From Oxalobacter sp. (lineage in GTDB: Bacteria; Pseudomonadota; Gammaproteobacteria; Burkholderiales; Burkholderiaceae_D), in NCBI GenBank assembly GCA_018384065.1, contig JAHAYL010000056.1:62001-126000 (forward strand): a stretch of DNA of 64,000 nucleotides, given 5' to 3'. This document shows positions 47,681 to 56,836 of the stretch, one piece after another. The notes under the pieces are model-generated. The model ran no database searches. It was not told the DNA's origin and was given only the letters and a program-made list of their open reading frames with translations. The position numbers and the translations under genes are program-made. The first letter of the stretch is position 1. Every line of letters starts with the position of its first letter.

Positions 47681-48796
47681 ATGAAATTGGTTGGATTGAT
47701 TGGATGGCGTGGCATGGTCGGTTCTGTGCTCATGCAGCGTATGCAGGAAGAAAAAGACTTTGACCTGTTTGAACCAGTCTTCTTCTCCACCTCCAATGCG
47801 GGTGGACAGGCACCTGTATGGGCGAAGAATGAAACCGTACTGAAAGACGCTTACAGTATCGATGAACTCAGGAAATGCGACATTCTCATCTCCTGCCAGG
47901 GCGGTGACTACACCTTGGAAGTCTTCCCGAAACTGCGTGAGACAGGCTGGGATGGCTACTGGATTGACGCCGCCTCCAAACTCCGCATGAATGATGATGC
48001 GCTGATCATCCTGGATCCCGTCAACCTGGATGTCATCAAGGATGGCCTGGCAAAAGGTATCAAGAACTATGTCGGTGGCAACTGCACCGTTTCCTGTATG
48101 CTGATGGGGCTGGGCGGATTGTTCCAGCAGGACCTGGTCGAATGGATGACCACCATGACCTATCAGGCGGCATCCGGCGGCGGTGCACAGCATATGCGCG
48201 AACTGCTGACCCAGTTCGGTATCCTGAACAATGCCGTCAAGACCGACTTGGAGAACCCGGCATCTGCTATCCTGGACATTGACCGTCAGGTCTCTGCCCG
48301 CCAGCGCAGCATGACCGCAGAAGAAACCAAGCAGTTCGGCATTCCACTGGCAGGCAACCTCATCCCATGGATTGACACAGACCTTGGCAACGGCATGTCC
48401 CGTGAAGAGTGGAAGGGCGGAGCGGAAACCAACAAGATCCTCGGCAGGAACGATGTCAACCGCATCGTGGTCGATGGGCTCTGTGTCCGTGTCGGGGCGA
48501 TGCGTTGCCATTCCCAGGCACTTACCATCAAACTGAAGAAAGATGTGCCACTGGATGAAATCACCGATATCCTGAAGGGTCATAACCAGTGGGCGAAAGT
48601 CGTTCCCAATACCAAGGACGACACCCTGAAGGCCCTGACCCCGGCAGAAGTCGCGGGTACCCTGACCATCCCGGTTGGCCGTCTGCGTAAACTGGGCATG
48701 GGCGGTGAATACCTCTCGGCATTCACAGTCGGTGACCAGCTGCTCTGGGGCGCTGCGGAACCCCTTCGCCGGATGCTCCGCATCATCCTGGCATAA
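47681..48796 (+). CDS. asd: Aspartate-semialdehyde dehydrogenase
   Basis: Makes aspartate semialdehyde from aspartyl phosphate, the branch point to lysine (DapA is also in this window), methionine and threonine. The NADP loop is [17 protein letters not shown], the catalytic cysteine C135 is in [16 protein letters not shown], and the substrate region includes [14 protein letters not shown]. 371 residues, the gammaproteobacterial type. It follows leuB by 38 bases; a hairpin after it probably ends the leu-asd transcript. Confidence 0.97.
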   Translation: MKLVGLIGWRGMVGSVLMQRMQEEKDFDLFEPVFFSTSNAGGQAPVWAKNETVLKDAYSIDELRKCDILISCQGGDYTLEVFPKLRETGWDGYWIDAASKLRMNDDALIILDPVNLDVIKDGLAKGIKNYVGGNCTVSCMLMGLGGLFQQDLVEWMTTMTYQAASGGGAQHMRELLTQFGILNNAVKTDLENPASAILDIDRQVSARQRSMTAEETKQFGIPLAGNLIPWIDTDLGNGMSREEWKGGAETNKILGRNDVNRIVVDGLCVRVGAMRCHSQALTIKLKKDVPLDEITDILKGHNQWAKVVPNTKDDTLKALTPAEVAGTLTIPVGRLRKLGMGGEYLSAFTVGDQLLWGAAEPLRRMLRIILA

Positions 48797-48820
48797 GCAG
48801 GAAGGAATGAAGAAGAACAG

Positions 48821-48855
48821 GTCCCTGTATGGCATGCCATCAGGGACTTTCTGTT
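48821..48855 (+). terminator. Terminator-like hairpin after asd
   Basis: GTCCCTG (48821-48827) pairs with CAGGGAC (48841-48847), and the palindrome ATGGCATGCCAT lies between them; TTTCTGTT follows. The T-run is interrupted. Confidence 0.55.
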
Positions 48856-48890
48856 ATCTGCCATTTCAAACAATTTGATGAAGGGGCATC

Positions 48891-49382
48891 ATGGAATTCC
48901 AGGAAATCCCGCCAGATGACAGTCATGCCATCGAAAGGCTGTCTGCAGTTGCAACCGAAATCGTCAAGGAACACTATGACCCCATCATCGGTCCTGCAAT
49001 GAATGACTATATGATTGCCATGTTCCAGTCAGTGCCAGCCATCACCCGGCAGTTGGCGGAAGGTTACCGATATCACTTCGTCAGGGAAAATGGCAGCATC
49101 CTCGGTTTCCTCGCATGGTATCCTCGGGGAAGAGCCCTGTATCTCAGCAAGTTCTATCTTTATAGGCACCAACGGGGCAGGGGCTATGCCCGCCAGATGC
49201 TGGATTTCCTCATCCAGGCTGCCAGAGACAATGGTCTGGAAACCATTGAACTCAACGTCAACCGGGGCAATCCTGCAGTCCATGTTTACCGGAAACTCGG
49301 TTTCAGCGTCATCCGTGAAGAAAAGAACGCCATCGGCAACGGTTATGTCATGGATGACTATGTCTTTGCGTTGACTGTCTAG
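48891..49382 (+). CDS. GNAT family N-acetyltransferase
   Basis: A 163-residue acetyl-CoA-dependent acetyltransferase. The acetyl-CoA loop is RHQRGRGYARQML (R/Q-x-x-G-x-G/A), and the later motif NPAVHVYRKLGFSVIREE is motif B. The N-terminal half (HAIERLSAVATEIVKEHYDPIIG) is of the type that binds varied amines; the substrate is unknown. It sits between asd and truA, where many Burkholderiales have fimV, and is preceded by a terminator and followed by no clear one. Confidence 0.85.
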   Translation: MEFQEIPPDDSHAIERLSAVATEIVKEHYDPIIGPAMNDYMIAMFQSVPAITRQLAEGYRYHFVRENGSILGFLAWYPRGRALYLSKFYLYRHQRGRGYARQMLDFLIQAARDNGLETIELNVNRGNPAVHVYRKLGFSVIREEKNAIGNGYVMDDYVFALTV

Positions 49383-49527
49383 TGGAAGACCGGCTTTTTC
49401 CTCTTTGCAGCCAGTCGTCTGTCCATGGTGCTTGGAAAAATCGCCGGGTTCCATCATCTTCCAGTAAACTATCCATTTATTGTTGGGCGGTTATTGCCTG
49501 CAGGAATGCATGGCAGACAGGGGATTT

Positions 49528-50313
49528 ATGAAGCGGATGGCATTGGGCATTGAATATGATGGCACGGGATGGCACGGCTGGCAGAAACAGCCGGATGGCC
49601 TGACGGTGCAGGATGCATTGGAGTCTGCCATTTTCCAGTTCACCCAGACCCATATTGCAACGACCTGTGCCGGCAGGACAGATGCCGGGGTGCATGCGAC
49701 AGAACAGGTGGTGCATCTGGATACGGAAATCGACCGCCGTCCTGATTCATGGGTGCGGGGGCTCAATACCTGGCTGCCGCCTTCGGTGGCGGTGCGCTGG
49801 GCGTGTGAGGTGCCTGGCGGGACAGAAGGTTTCCATGCCCGTTCGAGTGCTGTCCGCCGCCGTTACCGTTATCTGTTATACAACAGTCCGGTGCGTTCCC
49901 CTTTGTGGCATCATCGGGCGGGCTGGGTGTTCCGTCCACTCGACATCGACCGGATGCGTGAAGGGGCGGGATATCTGCTGGGGGAACATGATTTCTCAGC
50001 TTTCCGGACGGCAGAATGCCAATCGATTACGCCTTGGAAAACGCTGCATACAGCTCAGATTGAGCGGCAGGGCAACCTGATTGTCTTTACATTTGAGGCG
50101 AATGCATTCCTGCACCATATGATCCGCAATATCGTCGGGTCATTGGTCTATGTCGGCAAGGGCAACCATCCGCCTGAATGGATGGCGGAACTGCTGGCAG
50201 GTAAAGACCGTTCAAAAGCGGCCCCGACTTTCATGCCGGATGGGTTGTACCTGTCCCGGATTTTCTATGACCCGAAATGGGGACTGCCCCAGCGGGATGA
50301 TGTGTTTCCTTGA
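49528..50313 (+). CDS. truA: tRNA pseudouridine synthase A
   Basis: Makes pseudouridine at positions 38-40 of tRNA anticodon arms. Catalytic aspartate D52 in CAGRTDAGVHA; RYRYLLYNSPVRSP and the C-terminal HHMIRNIVGSLVYVGKG are typical. 261 residues from MKRMALGIEYDGTGWHGWQ, after GACAGGGGATTT. It leads the truA-trpF-trpB-trpA-accD series, a usual Burkholderiales arrangement. Confidence 0.96.
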   Translation: MKRMALGIEYDGTGWHGWQKQPDGLTVQDALESAIFQFTQTHIATTCAGRTDAGVHATEQVVHLDTEIDRRPDSWVRGLNTWLPPSVAVRWACEVPGGTEGFHARSSAVRRRYRYLLYNSPVRSPLWHHRAGWVFRPLDIDRMREGAGYLLGEHDFSAFRTAECQSITPWKTLHTAQIERQGNLIVFTFEANAFLHHMIRNIVGSLVYVGKGNHPPEWMAELLAGKDRSKAAPTFMPDGLYLSRIFYDPKWGLPQRDDVFP

Positions 50314-50322
50314 GGGGGAAAG

Positions 50323-50994
50323 ATGAGCAGGACCCGAATCAAGATCTGTGGATTGACCCGTGAAGAAGATGTGCTGGCGGCGGTTGAAGCCGGAGCGGAT
50401 GCGTTGGGATTTGTGTTCTATCCAGAAAGCCCGCGTTATGTCACGCCTGACCGTGCCGCCCGGTTGGTTGCCCTGCTGCCACCTTTTGTCACGGCAGTAG
50501 GGCTGTTTGTGAATGAAACGCCGGAAGCCGTTGCCCAGGTTGCGCAGGCTGTACGGCTGTCACTGCTGCAGTTCCATGGGGATGAGACGCCATCATCGTG
50601 CCATATGGCGGCTGTTGCATCGAGGCTACCTTTTATCAGGGCGTTCCGGGTGAAACCGGAGACAACCGCAGTGGATTTGATAAAATACAATGATGTTTAC
50701 CGCAACGCCAGCCCGTTGTTCCGGGGGCTTCTGCTGGATGTCTGGTCAGAGGCTTATGGTGGGGCAGGAAAGGTCTTCGATTGGTCTATCGTATCAGAAG
50801 AAACCGCTCATCAGGCCGTTTTGAGTGGTGGATTGAACGCGCAAAATGCAGCTGGCGCCGTCAGGCAGCTGCGCCCGTATGCAGTTGACGTCAGCAGTGG
50901 CGTCGAAGCATCAAAGGGCATCAAGGATGCAGGGAAAATCCGTGCGTTCATCGACGCTGTCCGGCAGGGGGATGCCAGCCGGGTTGGGTTGTAA
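50323..50994 (+). CDS. trpF: Phosphoribosylanthranilate isomerase
   Basis: Third step of tryptophan synthesis. A single-domain TIM barrel (223 residues): [28 protein letters not shown] with the catalytic Cys, the Asp in [19 protein letters not shown], and [10 protein letters not shown] and [15 protein letters not shown] near the phosphate site. It is separate from trpC, which is outside the window. It starts 9 bases after truA with GAGGGGGAAAG. Confidence 0.96.
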   Translation: MSRTRIKICGLTREEDVLAAVEAGADALGFVFYPESPRYVTPDRAARLVALLPPFVTAVGLFVNETPEAVAQVAQAVRLSLLQFHGDETPSSCHMAAVASRLPFIRAFRVKPETTAVDLIKYNDVYRNASPLFRGLLLDVWSEAYGGAGKVFDWSIVSEETAHQAVLSGGLNAQNAAGAVRQLRPYAVDVSSGVEASKGIKDAGKIRAFIDAVRQGDASRVGL

Positions 50995-51074
50995 GGTTCC
51001 AGGATTTCCCTTCAGATCAAATGTCCAGCAGGCAGTTGACCTGCCTGTCACCCAATGAGAAAAGAGAGTCTCTG

Positions 51075-52307
51075 ATGGAAGAAAAAGATACACGTCCATT
51101 CTATAAAGTCGAAGGCTATGACCAGCCTGACGAACACGGTCACTTCGGGCCTTATGGCGGTCTGTTTGTGGCGGAAACCATCATCCATGCGCTGGATGAG
51201 CTGAAGCAGGCATACCTGCGTTACCGCGATGACCCGAATTTCCTGGCGGAGTTCCGGTATGAACTGAAGCATTATGCCGGTCGCCCTTCTCCAATCTACC
51301 ATGCGAAACGCTGGTCAGACATGCTCGGTGGTGCCCAGATTTACCTGAAGCGTGAAGACCTGAACCATACCGGTGCGCATAAGATCAACAACGTGATCGG
51401 CCAGGCGCTGCTGGCGAAGCGGATGGGCAAGACCCGTGTGATTGCCGAGACCGGTGCCGGCCAGCATGGGGTTGCAACCGCGACCATCGCTGCCCGTTAC
51501 GGGATGGAATGCCATATTTTCATGGGCAGTGAGGATGTCGCCCGTCAGGCGCAGAATGTTTACCGCATGAAGCTGCTTGGCGCGAATGTCATTTCAGTCA
51601 CTGCGGGATCCAATACCCTGAAGGATGCACTGAATGAGGCAATGCGTGACTGGGTCGCCAATATCGAGAACACGTTTTACATCATCGGGACGGCGGCGGG
51701 GCCGCATCCGTATCCGAAGATGGTCCGGGATTTCCAGTCGGTCATCGGTGAGGAATGCCTGGTGCAGATGCCGGAAATTGCCGGCCGCCAGCCGGATTAT
51801 GTCGTGGCGGCCTGTGGCGGTGGTTCCAATGCCATCGGGATTTTCTACCCGTATATCGGTCATAAGGATGTGAAGCTCATCGGTGCGGAAGCGGCTGGGG
51901 ACGGTCTTGAGACCGGCCGCCATGCAGCGTCATTGACGATGGGGGTCAAGGGTGTGCTGCATGGTAACCGGACACTGCTGCTTCAGGATGCAGATGGCCA
52001 GATCATCGACACCCATTCGGTTTCCGCTGGGCTGGATTATCCGGGTATCGGACCAGAACATGCTTACCTGCGGGATATCGGCAGGGTGAAATATGTCGGC
52101 ATCACCGATGATGAAGCACTTGCGGCGTTCCATGCATTGACCCGTGTCGAGGGGATCATCCCTGCATTGGAATCCAGCCATGCGCTTGCACAGGCGATGA
52201 AGATGGCACCTGACCTGCCGAAGGACCAGATCATCCTGGTCAATGTATCTGGCAGGGGGGATAAGGATATGCACACGGTCGCCCAGCGTGCCGGTGTTGA
52301 ATGGTGA
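51075..52307 (+). CDS. trpB: Tryptophan synthase, beta subunit
   Basis: PLP enzyme joining indole and serine. The Schiff-base lysine is K103 in [18 protein letters not shown], the glutamate in [15 protein letters not shown], and the phosphate loop [11 protein letters not shown]. 410 residues from [15 protein letters not shown], with AAAGAGAGTCTCTG upstream; the open frame starts earlier at 51021, but without similarity. It works in a complex with TrpA, the next gene. Confidence 0.97.
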   Translation: MEEKDTRPFYKVEGYDQPDEHGHFGPYGGLFVAETIIHALDELKQAYLRYRDDPNFLAEFRYELKHYAGRPSPIYHAKRWSDMLGGAQIYLKREDLNHTGAHKINNVIGQALLAKRMGKTRVIAETGAGQHGVATATIAARYGMECHIFMGSEDVARQAQNVYRMKLLGANVISVTAGSNTLKDALNEAMRDWVANIENTFYIIGTAAGPHPYPKMVRDFQSVIGEECLVQMPEIAGRQPDYVVAACGGGSNAIGIFYPYIGHKDVKLIGAEAAGDGLETGRHAASLTMGVKGVLHGNRTLLLQDADGQIIDTHSVSAGLDYPGIGPEHAYLRDIGRVKYVGITDDEALAAFHALTRVEGIIPALESSHALAQAMKMAPDLPKDQIILVNVSGRGDKDMHTVAQRAGVEW

Positions 52308-52366
52308 TGTGGCTTTTCCGTTTTTGGATGTCACGTATGGAACAGAACAGATAGACAGGATGGATT

Positions 52367-53173
52367 ATGTCACGCATTGAACAAACACTGAAAACACTGA
52401 AAGAACAGAACCGGAAAGGTCTGATTCCCTTCATGACAGCCGGTTATCCGACTATTGGACAGACCGTGCCCGTCATGCACGCCCTGGTTGAAGGCGGTGC
52501 CGATATCATTGAGTTCGGGATGCCGTTTTCCGACCCGATGGCAGATGGTCCGGTGATCCAGCATTCTTCGGAAGTCGCCCTGAAGAACGGGATGACATTG
52601 AAGAAAGTGCTGGAGCAGGTTGCCGAGTTCCGCAAGGATGATGCAAAGACCCCGGTGGTGCTGATGGGGTATGCGAACCCGATTGAGAACATGGGACAGC
52701 AGGCATTCGTTGACGCAGCGGCGGATGCCGGTGCAGATGCGGTGCTGGTCGTGGACTATCCGCCGGAGGAATCCGAGGAATTCTCCGCGATGCTGAGGGC
52801 CAGGGGAATGGACCAGATTTTCCTGCTGGCGCCGACCTCGGTCGATGAACGCATCCAGCATGTCGCCCGGATTGGTGGCGGTTTCATCTATTATGTTTCC
52901 CTGAAAGGGGTGACAGGGGCTGCCAATATCGATGTCACGGAAGTGCGGCAGCGCATCAACCGGATCAAGGCGGTTGTCCCGTTCCCGGTTGCAGTCGGTT
53001 TCGGCGTCCGGGATGCCGGGACAGCGCAGCGTCTGGGACAGGCTGCGGATGCCGTGGTGATGGGTACCCGCCTTATCCAGGAAATGGATAAAGTCCCGCC
53101 AGAGGAGGCACCGGCTGCGGTGGCATCGTTCCTGAAACCGGTCCGCAAGGCACTGGACGGATCAGCCGTTTAG
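52367..53173 (+). CDS. trpA: Tryptophan synthase, alpha subunit
   Basis: Cleaves indoleglycerol phosphate to indole, which channels to TrpB. Catalytic E49 and D60 in [18 protein letters not shown]; the phosphate site region [14 protein letters not shown]. 268 residues. Sixty bases separate it from trpB. A strong hairpin follows before accD. Confidence 0.97.
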   Translation: MSRIEQTLKTLKEQNRKGLIPFMTAGYPTIGQTVPVMHALVEGGADIIEFGMPFSDPMADGPVIQHSSEVALKNGMTLKKVLEQVAEFRKDDAKTPVVLMGYANPIENMGQQAFVDAAADAGADAVLVVDYPPEESEEFSAMLRARGMDQIFLLAPTSVDERIQHVARIGGGFIYYVSLKGVTGAANIDVTEVRQRINRIKAVVPFPVAVGFGVRDAGTAQRLGQAADAVVMGTRLIQEMDKVPPEEAPAAVASFLKPVRKALDGSAV

Positions 53174-53223
53174 GTTTCTAATAGCGCCTTGTAAAGGAAA
53201 TTCAGCGGTTGACCCGCTTGGAA

Positions 53224-53254
53224 ACAGACCGTGATGCTAGCCATCACGGTCTGT
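53224..53254 (+). repeat. Perfect 13-bp hairpin between trpA and accD
   Basis: ACAGACCGTGATG (53224-53236) and CATCACGGTCTGT (53242-53254) with loop CTAGC. There is no T-run after it, and the accD ribosome binding site follows within 10 bases. It could be a weak terminator or an RNA stability/processing element. Confidence 0.65.
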
Positions 53255-53270
53255 CTGATCAGGAGAGAAG

Positions 53271-54134
53271 ATGAGTAGTTGGCTCGACAGCAAAGCCCTG
53301 CCACGGATTCAGAATCAGGTGAACCAACGCCGTGTGCCGGCAGGTCTTTGGGTGAAATGCCCGTCCTGCGAAGCGGTGCTTTACCGTTCTGATTTGGATG
53401 ACAATGTCCGCGTCTGCCCGCAGTGCAGCCATCATATGCGTATCCGTGCCCGTGAAAGGCTGAATCTGCTGCTGGACATTGAAGGGCGTTATGAGATTGG
53501 ACAGACCGTTGGTCCTGTCGATTCACTGGGATTCAAGGACAGCAAACGCTATCCTGACCGGCTTCAGGATGCGGAAAAGGCGACAGGTGAGACCGATGCG
53601 CTGATTGTGCTGGGCGGTACCATCAATACCCTGCCGGTCGTGGTCGCCTGCTTTGAGTTCGAGTTCATGGGCGGTTCAATGGGGTCTGTTGTCGGTGAAC
53701 GCTTTGTCCGTGGGGTCAATGCGGCGATTGATCGCAAAGTGCCTTTTGTCTGCATCACCGCGTCTGGCGGCGCCCGGATGCAGGAAGGGCTGCTTTCCCT
53801 GATGCAGATGGCGAAGACCAATATGAGCCTGACCAACCTGTCGGCGGCAGGTCTGCCGTTCCTGACCGTGTTGACCGATCCGACGATGGGTGGGGTTTCT
53901 GCATCATTCGCCTTCATGGGTGATGTCGTGCTGGCTGAGCCGAAGGCACTTGTCGGGTTTGCCGGACCAAGGGTCATTGAGCAGACAGTCCGGGAAAAAC
54001 TGCCACCGGGTTTCCAGCGTTCAGAATTCCTGTTGGAAAAAGGCGCGGTTGACCGGATTGTCGACCGCCGTGACATGAAGCAGGAACTGTTTGAACTGCT
54101 GTCGATGCTGTTGGGCAAACATAAACTCTCCTGA
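53271..54134 (+). CDS. accD: Acetyl-CoA carboxylase, carboxyltransferase beta subunit
   Basis: With AccA transfers carboxyl from biotin to acetyl-CoA, the first step of fatty acid synthesis. The zinc ribbon has C30, C33, C49 and C52 ([15 protein letters not shown], then CPQC). The crotonase-like core follows with [21 protein letters not shown] and [17 protein letters not shown]. 287 residues. The start follows AGGAGAGAAG. The trpA-accD-folC order is widespread in proteobacteria. Confidence 0.97.
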   Translation: MSSWLDSKALPRIQNQVNQRRVPAGLWVKCPSCEAVLYRSDLDDNVRVCPQCSHHMRIRARERLNLLLDIEGRYEIGQTVGPVDSLGFKDSKRYPDRLQDAEKATGETDALIVLGGTINTLPVVVACFEFEFMGGSMGSVVGERFVRGVNAAIDRKVPFVCITASGGARMQEGLLSLMQMAKTNMSLTNLSAAGLPFLTVLTDPTMGGVSASFAFMGDVVLAEPKALVGFAGPRVIEQTVREKLPPGFQRSEFLLEKGAVDRIVDRRDMKQELFELLSMLLGKHKLS

Positions 54135-54158
54135 CCGGGAAACCACAGCATGATCCTG

Positions 54159-54195
54159 CAAACGCCTGTTCTGAAAGACGGGCGTTTGTCATTTT
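54159..54195 (+). terminator. Terminator-like hairpin after accD
   Basis: CAAACGCC (54159-54166) pairs with GGCGTTTG (54181-54188), then TCATTTT. It is placed between accD and folC, so folC may need its own start or partial read-through. Confidence 0.6.
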
Positions 54196-54223
54196 GGGCT
54201 TTGAAGGAACGTTGTAACAGGGG

Positions 54224-55504
54224 ATGGATATGACTGTTGTGCAGCAGGCTGCGCGGACTTTGCCGGAATGGGTGGATTACATCGAGGCGATGCATCCGAA
54301 GGAAATCGCCTTGGGGTTGGACCGCATCGGTACGGTCAAGGAACGGCTGGCAATCGCTTTCGACTGTCCGGTTGTGATTGTCGGGGGCACCAACGGCAAG
54401 GGTTCCACCTGTATGATGCTGGAGACCATCTGGCGGACAGCGGGTTATCGGGTCGGTCAGTACACATCACCCCATATCCACCGTTTCAATGAACGTATCC
54501 GCATCGACGGACAGATGGTGTCTGACGGGGAGCTGGTCCATGCCTTTGAAACGGTTGAGGCGGTCCGCGGTGATGTGCCGTTGACGTTCTTCGAGTTCAC
54601 GACGCTGGTGGCGATGGAACTTTTCGCTGATGCCAGGCTGGATGTCGTGGTCCTGGAAGTGGGACTGGGTGGCAGGTTTGATGCGGTCAACCTGCTGGAT
54701 GCCGATGTTGCAATTGTCACCAATGTGGCAATCGACCATGTCGCCTTCCTGGGGGATACACGGGAAAAGATCGGTTTTGAGAAAGCGGGTATCTACCGGA
54801 AAGGCAGGACTGCCCTCTATGGTGAACTTGATCCCCCGCAGTCTCTGCTGGACCATGCCGCCGCCATCGGCGCAGACCTGAAGCGGTATGGACAGGATTA
54901 TGCCGGTGAGATGGATGGGGAAACCTGGCATTACCGGGGACCGGATGGCACAGCCCTCTGGGAACTGCCCCGTCCTGCTTTGTACGGGGATTGCCAGATA
55001 GCCAATGCCGCGACGGCACTGACTGCTGTCCATGCACTGAGGGACCGTCTGCCGGTTTATATCGAAGCCATTTTCGAAGCGTTGCCGCAGGTCCGTCTGC
55101 CGGGACGGTTCGAGGTCATCGGACACAATCCATTGGTGATTGTCGATGTTGCGCATAATCCTCATGCTGCGGGGACATTATCGGGCAATCTGCGCACTTC
55201 ACCGTGCAAGGGCAGGACACTGGCGGTTTATGGTGCGATGGCAGACAAGGATATCAACGGGGTTGTCCGTATCTTGAAAGACCAGGTCGATGACTGGTAT
55301 ATCACGAACCTGCCGTTGCCCAGGGCGGCATCGGTGGATGTGCTGCTGACGGAACTGCTGGCGGCAGGCGTGCCCCGTGAACGGATTGTTGTCTGTGAAG
55401 AAGCTGAAAAAGCCTTGGCGGGCGCACGGAAAAACGCATCGAATGATGATAGAATAATCGCATTCGGATCATTCTGGGTTGTCACAGGTGTCACACCGGC
55501 CTGA
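54224..55504 (+). CDS. folC: Folylpolyglutamate / dihydrofolate synthase
   Basis: Mur-ligase-like ATP enzyme that adds glutamate to dihydropteroate and folates. The P-loop GGTNGKGST is at 54-62; YTSPHIHRFNERIRIDG, FEFTTLVAMELF and LEVGLGGRFDAVN are family signatures, as is VDVAHNPHAAGTL in the C-terminal domain. 426 residues. It is followed by the dedD-like gene, as in E. coli (accD-folC-dedD-cvpA-purF). Confidence 0.95.
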   Translation: MDMTVVQQAARTLPEWVDYIEAMHPKEIALGLDRIGTVKERLAIAFDCPVVIVGGTNGKGSTCMMLETIWRTAGYRVGQYTSPHIHRFNERIRIDGQMVSDGELVHAFETVEAVRGDVPLTFFEFTTLVAMELFADARLDVVVLEVGLGGRFDAVNLLDADVAIVTNVAIDHVAFLGDTREKIGFEKAGIYRKGRTALYGELDPPQSLLDHAAAIGADLKRYGQDYAGEMDGETWHYRGPDGTALWELPRPALYGDCQIANAATALTAVHALRDRLPVYIEAIFEALPQVRLPGRFEVIGHNPLVIVDVAHNPHAAGTLSGNLRTSPCKGRTLAVYGAMADKDINGVVRILKDQVDDWYITNLPLPRAASVDVLLTELLAAGVPRERIVVCEEAEKALAGARKNASNDDRIIAFGSFWVVTGVTPA

Positions 55505-55544
55505 CTGCCACCTGGAAGGGATCCAGTAAACCATCACTGATTGC

Positions 55545-56288
55545 ATGAGTCTGTTTTCATTTTTCCGCCGGGACAAAACGGCGCAGGACAACAACCGGGC
55601 TGCGGGCCGGAATGCATCGCCTGCCAACGAAAAACAGGGAAGGCGCAGCCGGGGAACTGTCGAAGAGGCTGATCCACAGCTGCCAGAAAAACAGCGTGCG
55701 CGCCGCCGTCTGATTGGCTCGATTGTCTTGGTCATCGCCGCATTGATTGTCCTGCCCTTGGTCTTTGAATCCAAACCACAGAAGCCGAACCTGAACGTGG
55801 CGTTGCAGGTCGATTCCAAGGTATCTTCAACCGTTGCACAGCCAGAACCACAGCCTGCTCCGGCAGACCCAAATGCCCAGCCAGCAACTGACCAGGGAAC
55901 CCCACCACCTTCAGACCAGCAGAATGCCGGTGTCGCTGCGCCGGAACCTGCATCGAATACAGCCCCTGAACCTGTCACAGAACCGGTGAAAGAAGCCGCG
56001 CCTGACCGTTCTGTAGAAAAGGCAAGGGCGGAAGCTGACCGTGAGAAAGCCGACAGGGAACGGGCAGAGAAAGAACGCAAAGCCAAGGCAGAGCGCGAGA
56101 AAGCAGACCGTGAACGTGCCGCCAGGGAAAAGGCTGACCGTGAGAAAGCCGACAGGGAACGGGCAGAGAAAGAACGCAAGGCCAAGGCTGACCGTGAGCG
56201 GGCAGCCAAAGGAAGGTCCGCAGGGAAGAAATCATCCGGTGGTGACCCGATCGGTCAGATGATTGCCAACAAGACGAAGCGGCGTTGA
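55545..56288 (+). CDS. DedD-like membrane protein without SPOR domain
   Basis: The position (folC-dedD-cvpA-purF) and the N terminus identify it: MSLFSFFRRDK, a basic stretch, DPQLPEKQRARRRLIGS and one membrane helix at about 56-74, as in betaproteobacterial DedD proteins. These normally end in a SPOR domain of about 75 residues that binds bare septal peptidoglycan in the periplasm. Here the periplasmic part is a Pro/Gln/Ala-rich linker (about 95-150), then a highly charged Arg/Lys/Glu/Asp/Ala helix to about 225, ending GQMIANKTKRR; no SPOR sequence remains. A duplicated 56-bp segment lies in the charged part. The frame is intact and overlaps cvpA, so the change is not a simple frameshift at the end. 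Confidence 0.75.
   Translation: MSLFSFFRRDKTAQDNNRAAGRNASPANEKQGRRSRGTVEEADPQLPEKQRARRRLIGSIVLVIAALIVLPLVFESKPQKPNLNVALQVDSKVSSTVAQPEPQPAPADPNAQPATDQGTPPPSDQQNAGVAAPEPASNTAPEPVTEPVKEAAPDRSVEKARAEADREKADRERAEKERKAKAEREKADRERAAREKADREKADRERAEKERKAKADRERAAKGRSAGKKSSGGDPIGQMIANKTKRR
56034..56188 (+). repeat. 56-bp direct repeat in the dedD-like gene
   Basis: Bases 56034-56089 recur at 56133-56188 with one mismatch, a period of 99 bases or 33 codons. The repeated protein reads ADREKADRERAEKERKAKA. This suggests a fairly recent internal duplication. Confidence 0.85.
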
Positions 56289-56797
56289 CCGGTGGATGGA
56301 GCAGTGTCTTGACATGGTTTGACATCCTGTTGGTGCTGCTGGTCGGTGGGTTGGCGCTCCGCAGTATGGTCAGCGGTGCCATCCGGGAAGCCGTTTCGCT
56401 GGCAGGCTGGGTGATTGCCTTTTATGTGGCGACCCATTTCGGCGATGCCGTGGCGCCATGGCTGCCGGGGTCTATGACTGAAGGGACGGCAGGTGCCATC
56501 ATCCTGTTCTTGGTGATGTTCATCGGGACACGTATCCTGGTCTGGTTGGCAGGCAGGATGGTCAGCGGGATGGTCAGTGCCATCGGGCTGTCTTTCTTGG
56601 ACCGGCTGCTTGGTGGGGCGTTTGGTTTTTGCAAGGGGATGGTCATCGGCGTTGCGCTGGTGCTGGTGGCAGGACTGACAGACCTGCCGCAGAAACCGTT
56701 CTGGCGGAATGCCCTGTTCTCGCCGGTGATGGTTGCACTGGCGGAGCAGACGGTTCCTTACCTGCCGGATTATCTGGCAAAAAGGATACGTTACTGA
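56285..56797 (+). CDS. cvpA: CvpA family inner-membrane protein
   Basis: Membrane protein of the CvpA family, needed for colicin V production in E. coli; its cellular role is still unclear. A 170-residue chain with four hydrophobic segments: WFDILLVLLVGGLALRSMVSG, REAVSLAGWVIAFYVA, GAIILFLVMFIGTRILVWL and the RLLGGAFGFCKGMVIGVALVLV signature. The start is TTG at 56285, overlapping the TGA of the dedD-like gene (TTGA), so its translation is probably coupled. purF follows, as in many proteobacteria. Confidence 0.9.
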   Translation: MTGGWSSVLTWFDILLVLLVGGLALRSMVSGAIREAVSLAGWVIAFYVATHFGDAVAPWLPGSMTEGTAGAIILFLVMFIGTRILVWLAGRMVSGMVSAIGLSFLDRLLGGAFGFCKGMVIGVALVLVAGLTDLPQKPFWRNALFSPVMVALAEQTVPYLPDYLAKRIRY

Positions 56798-56836
56798 TGT
56801 TGGGTGACGGTTTTAATTTTGAGTGAGGAGACCACC

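Noticed and set aside
47576-48835. A 419-codon open frame on the minus strand
   Set aside because: Antisense to asd. No ribosome binding site or family pattern.
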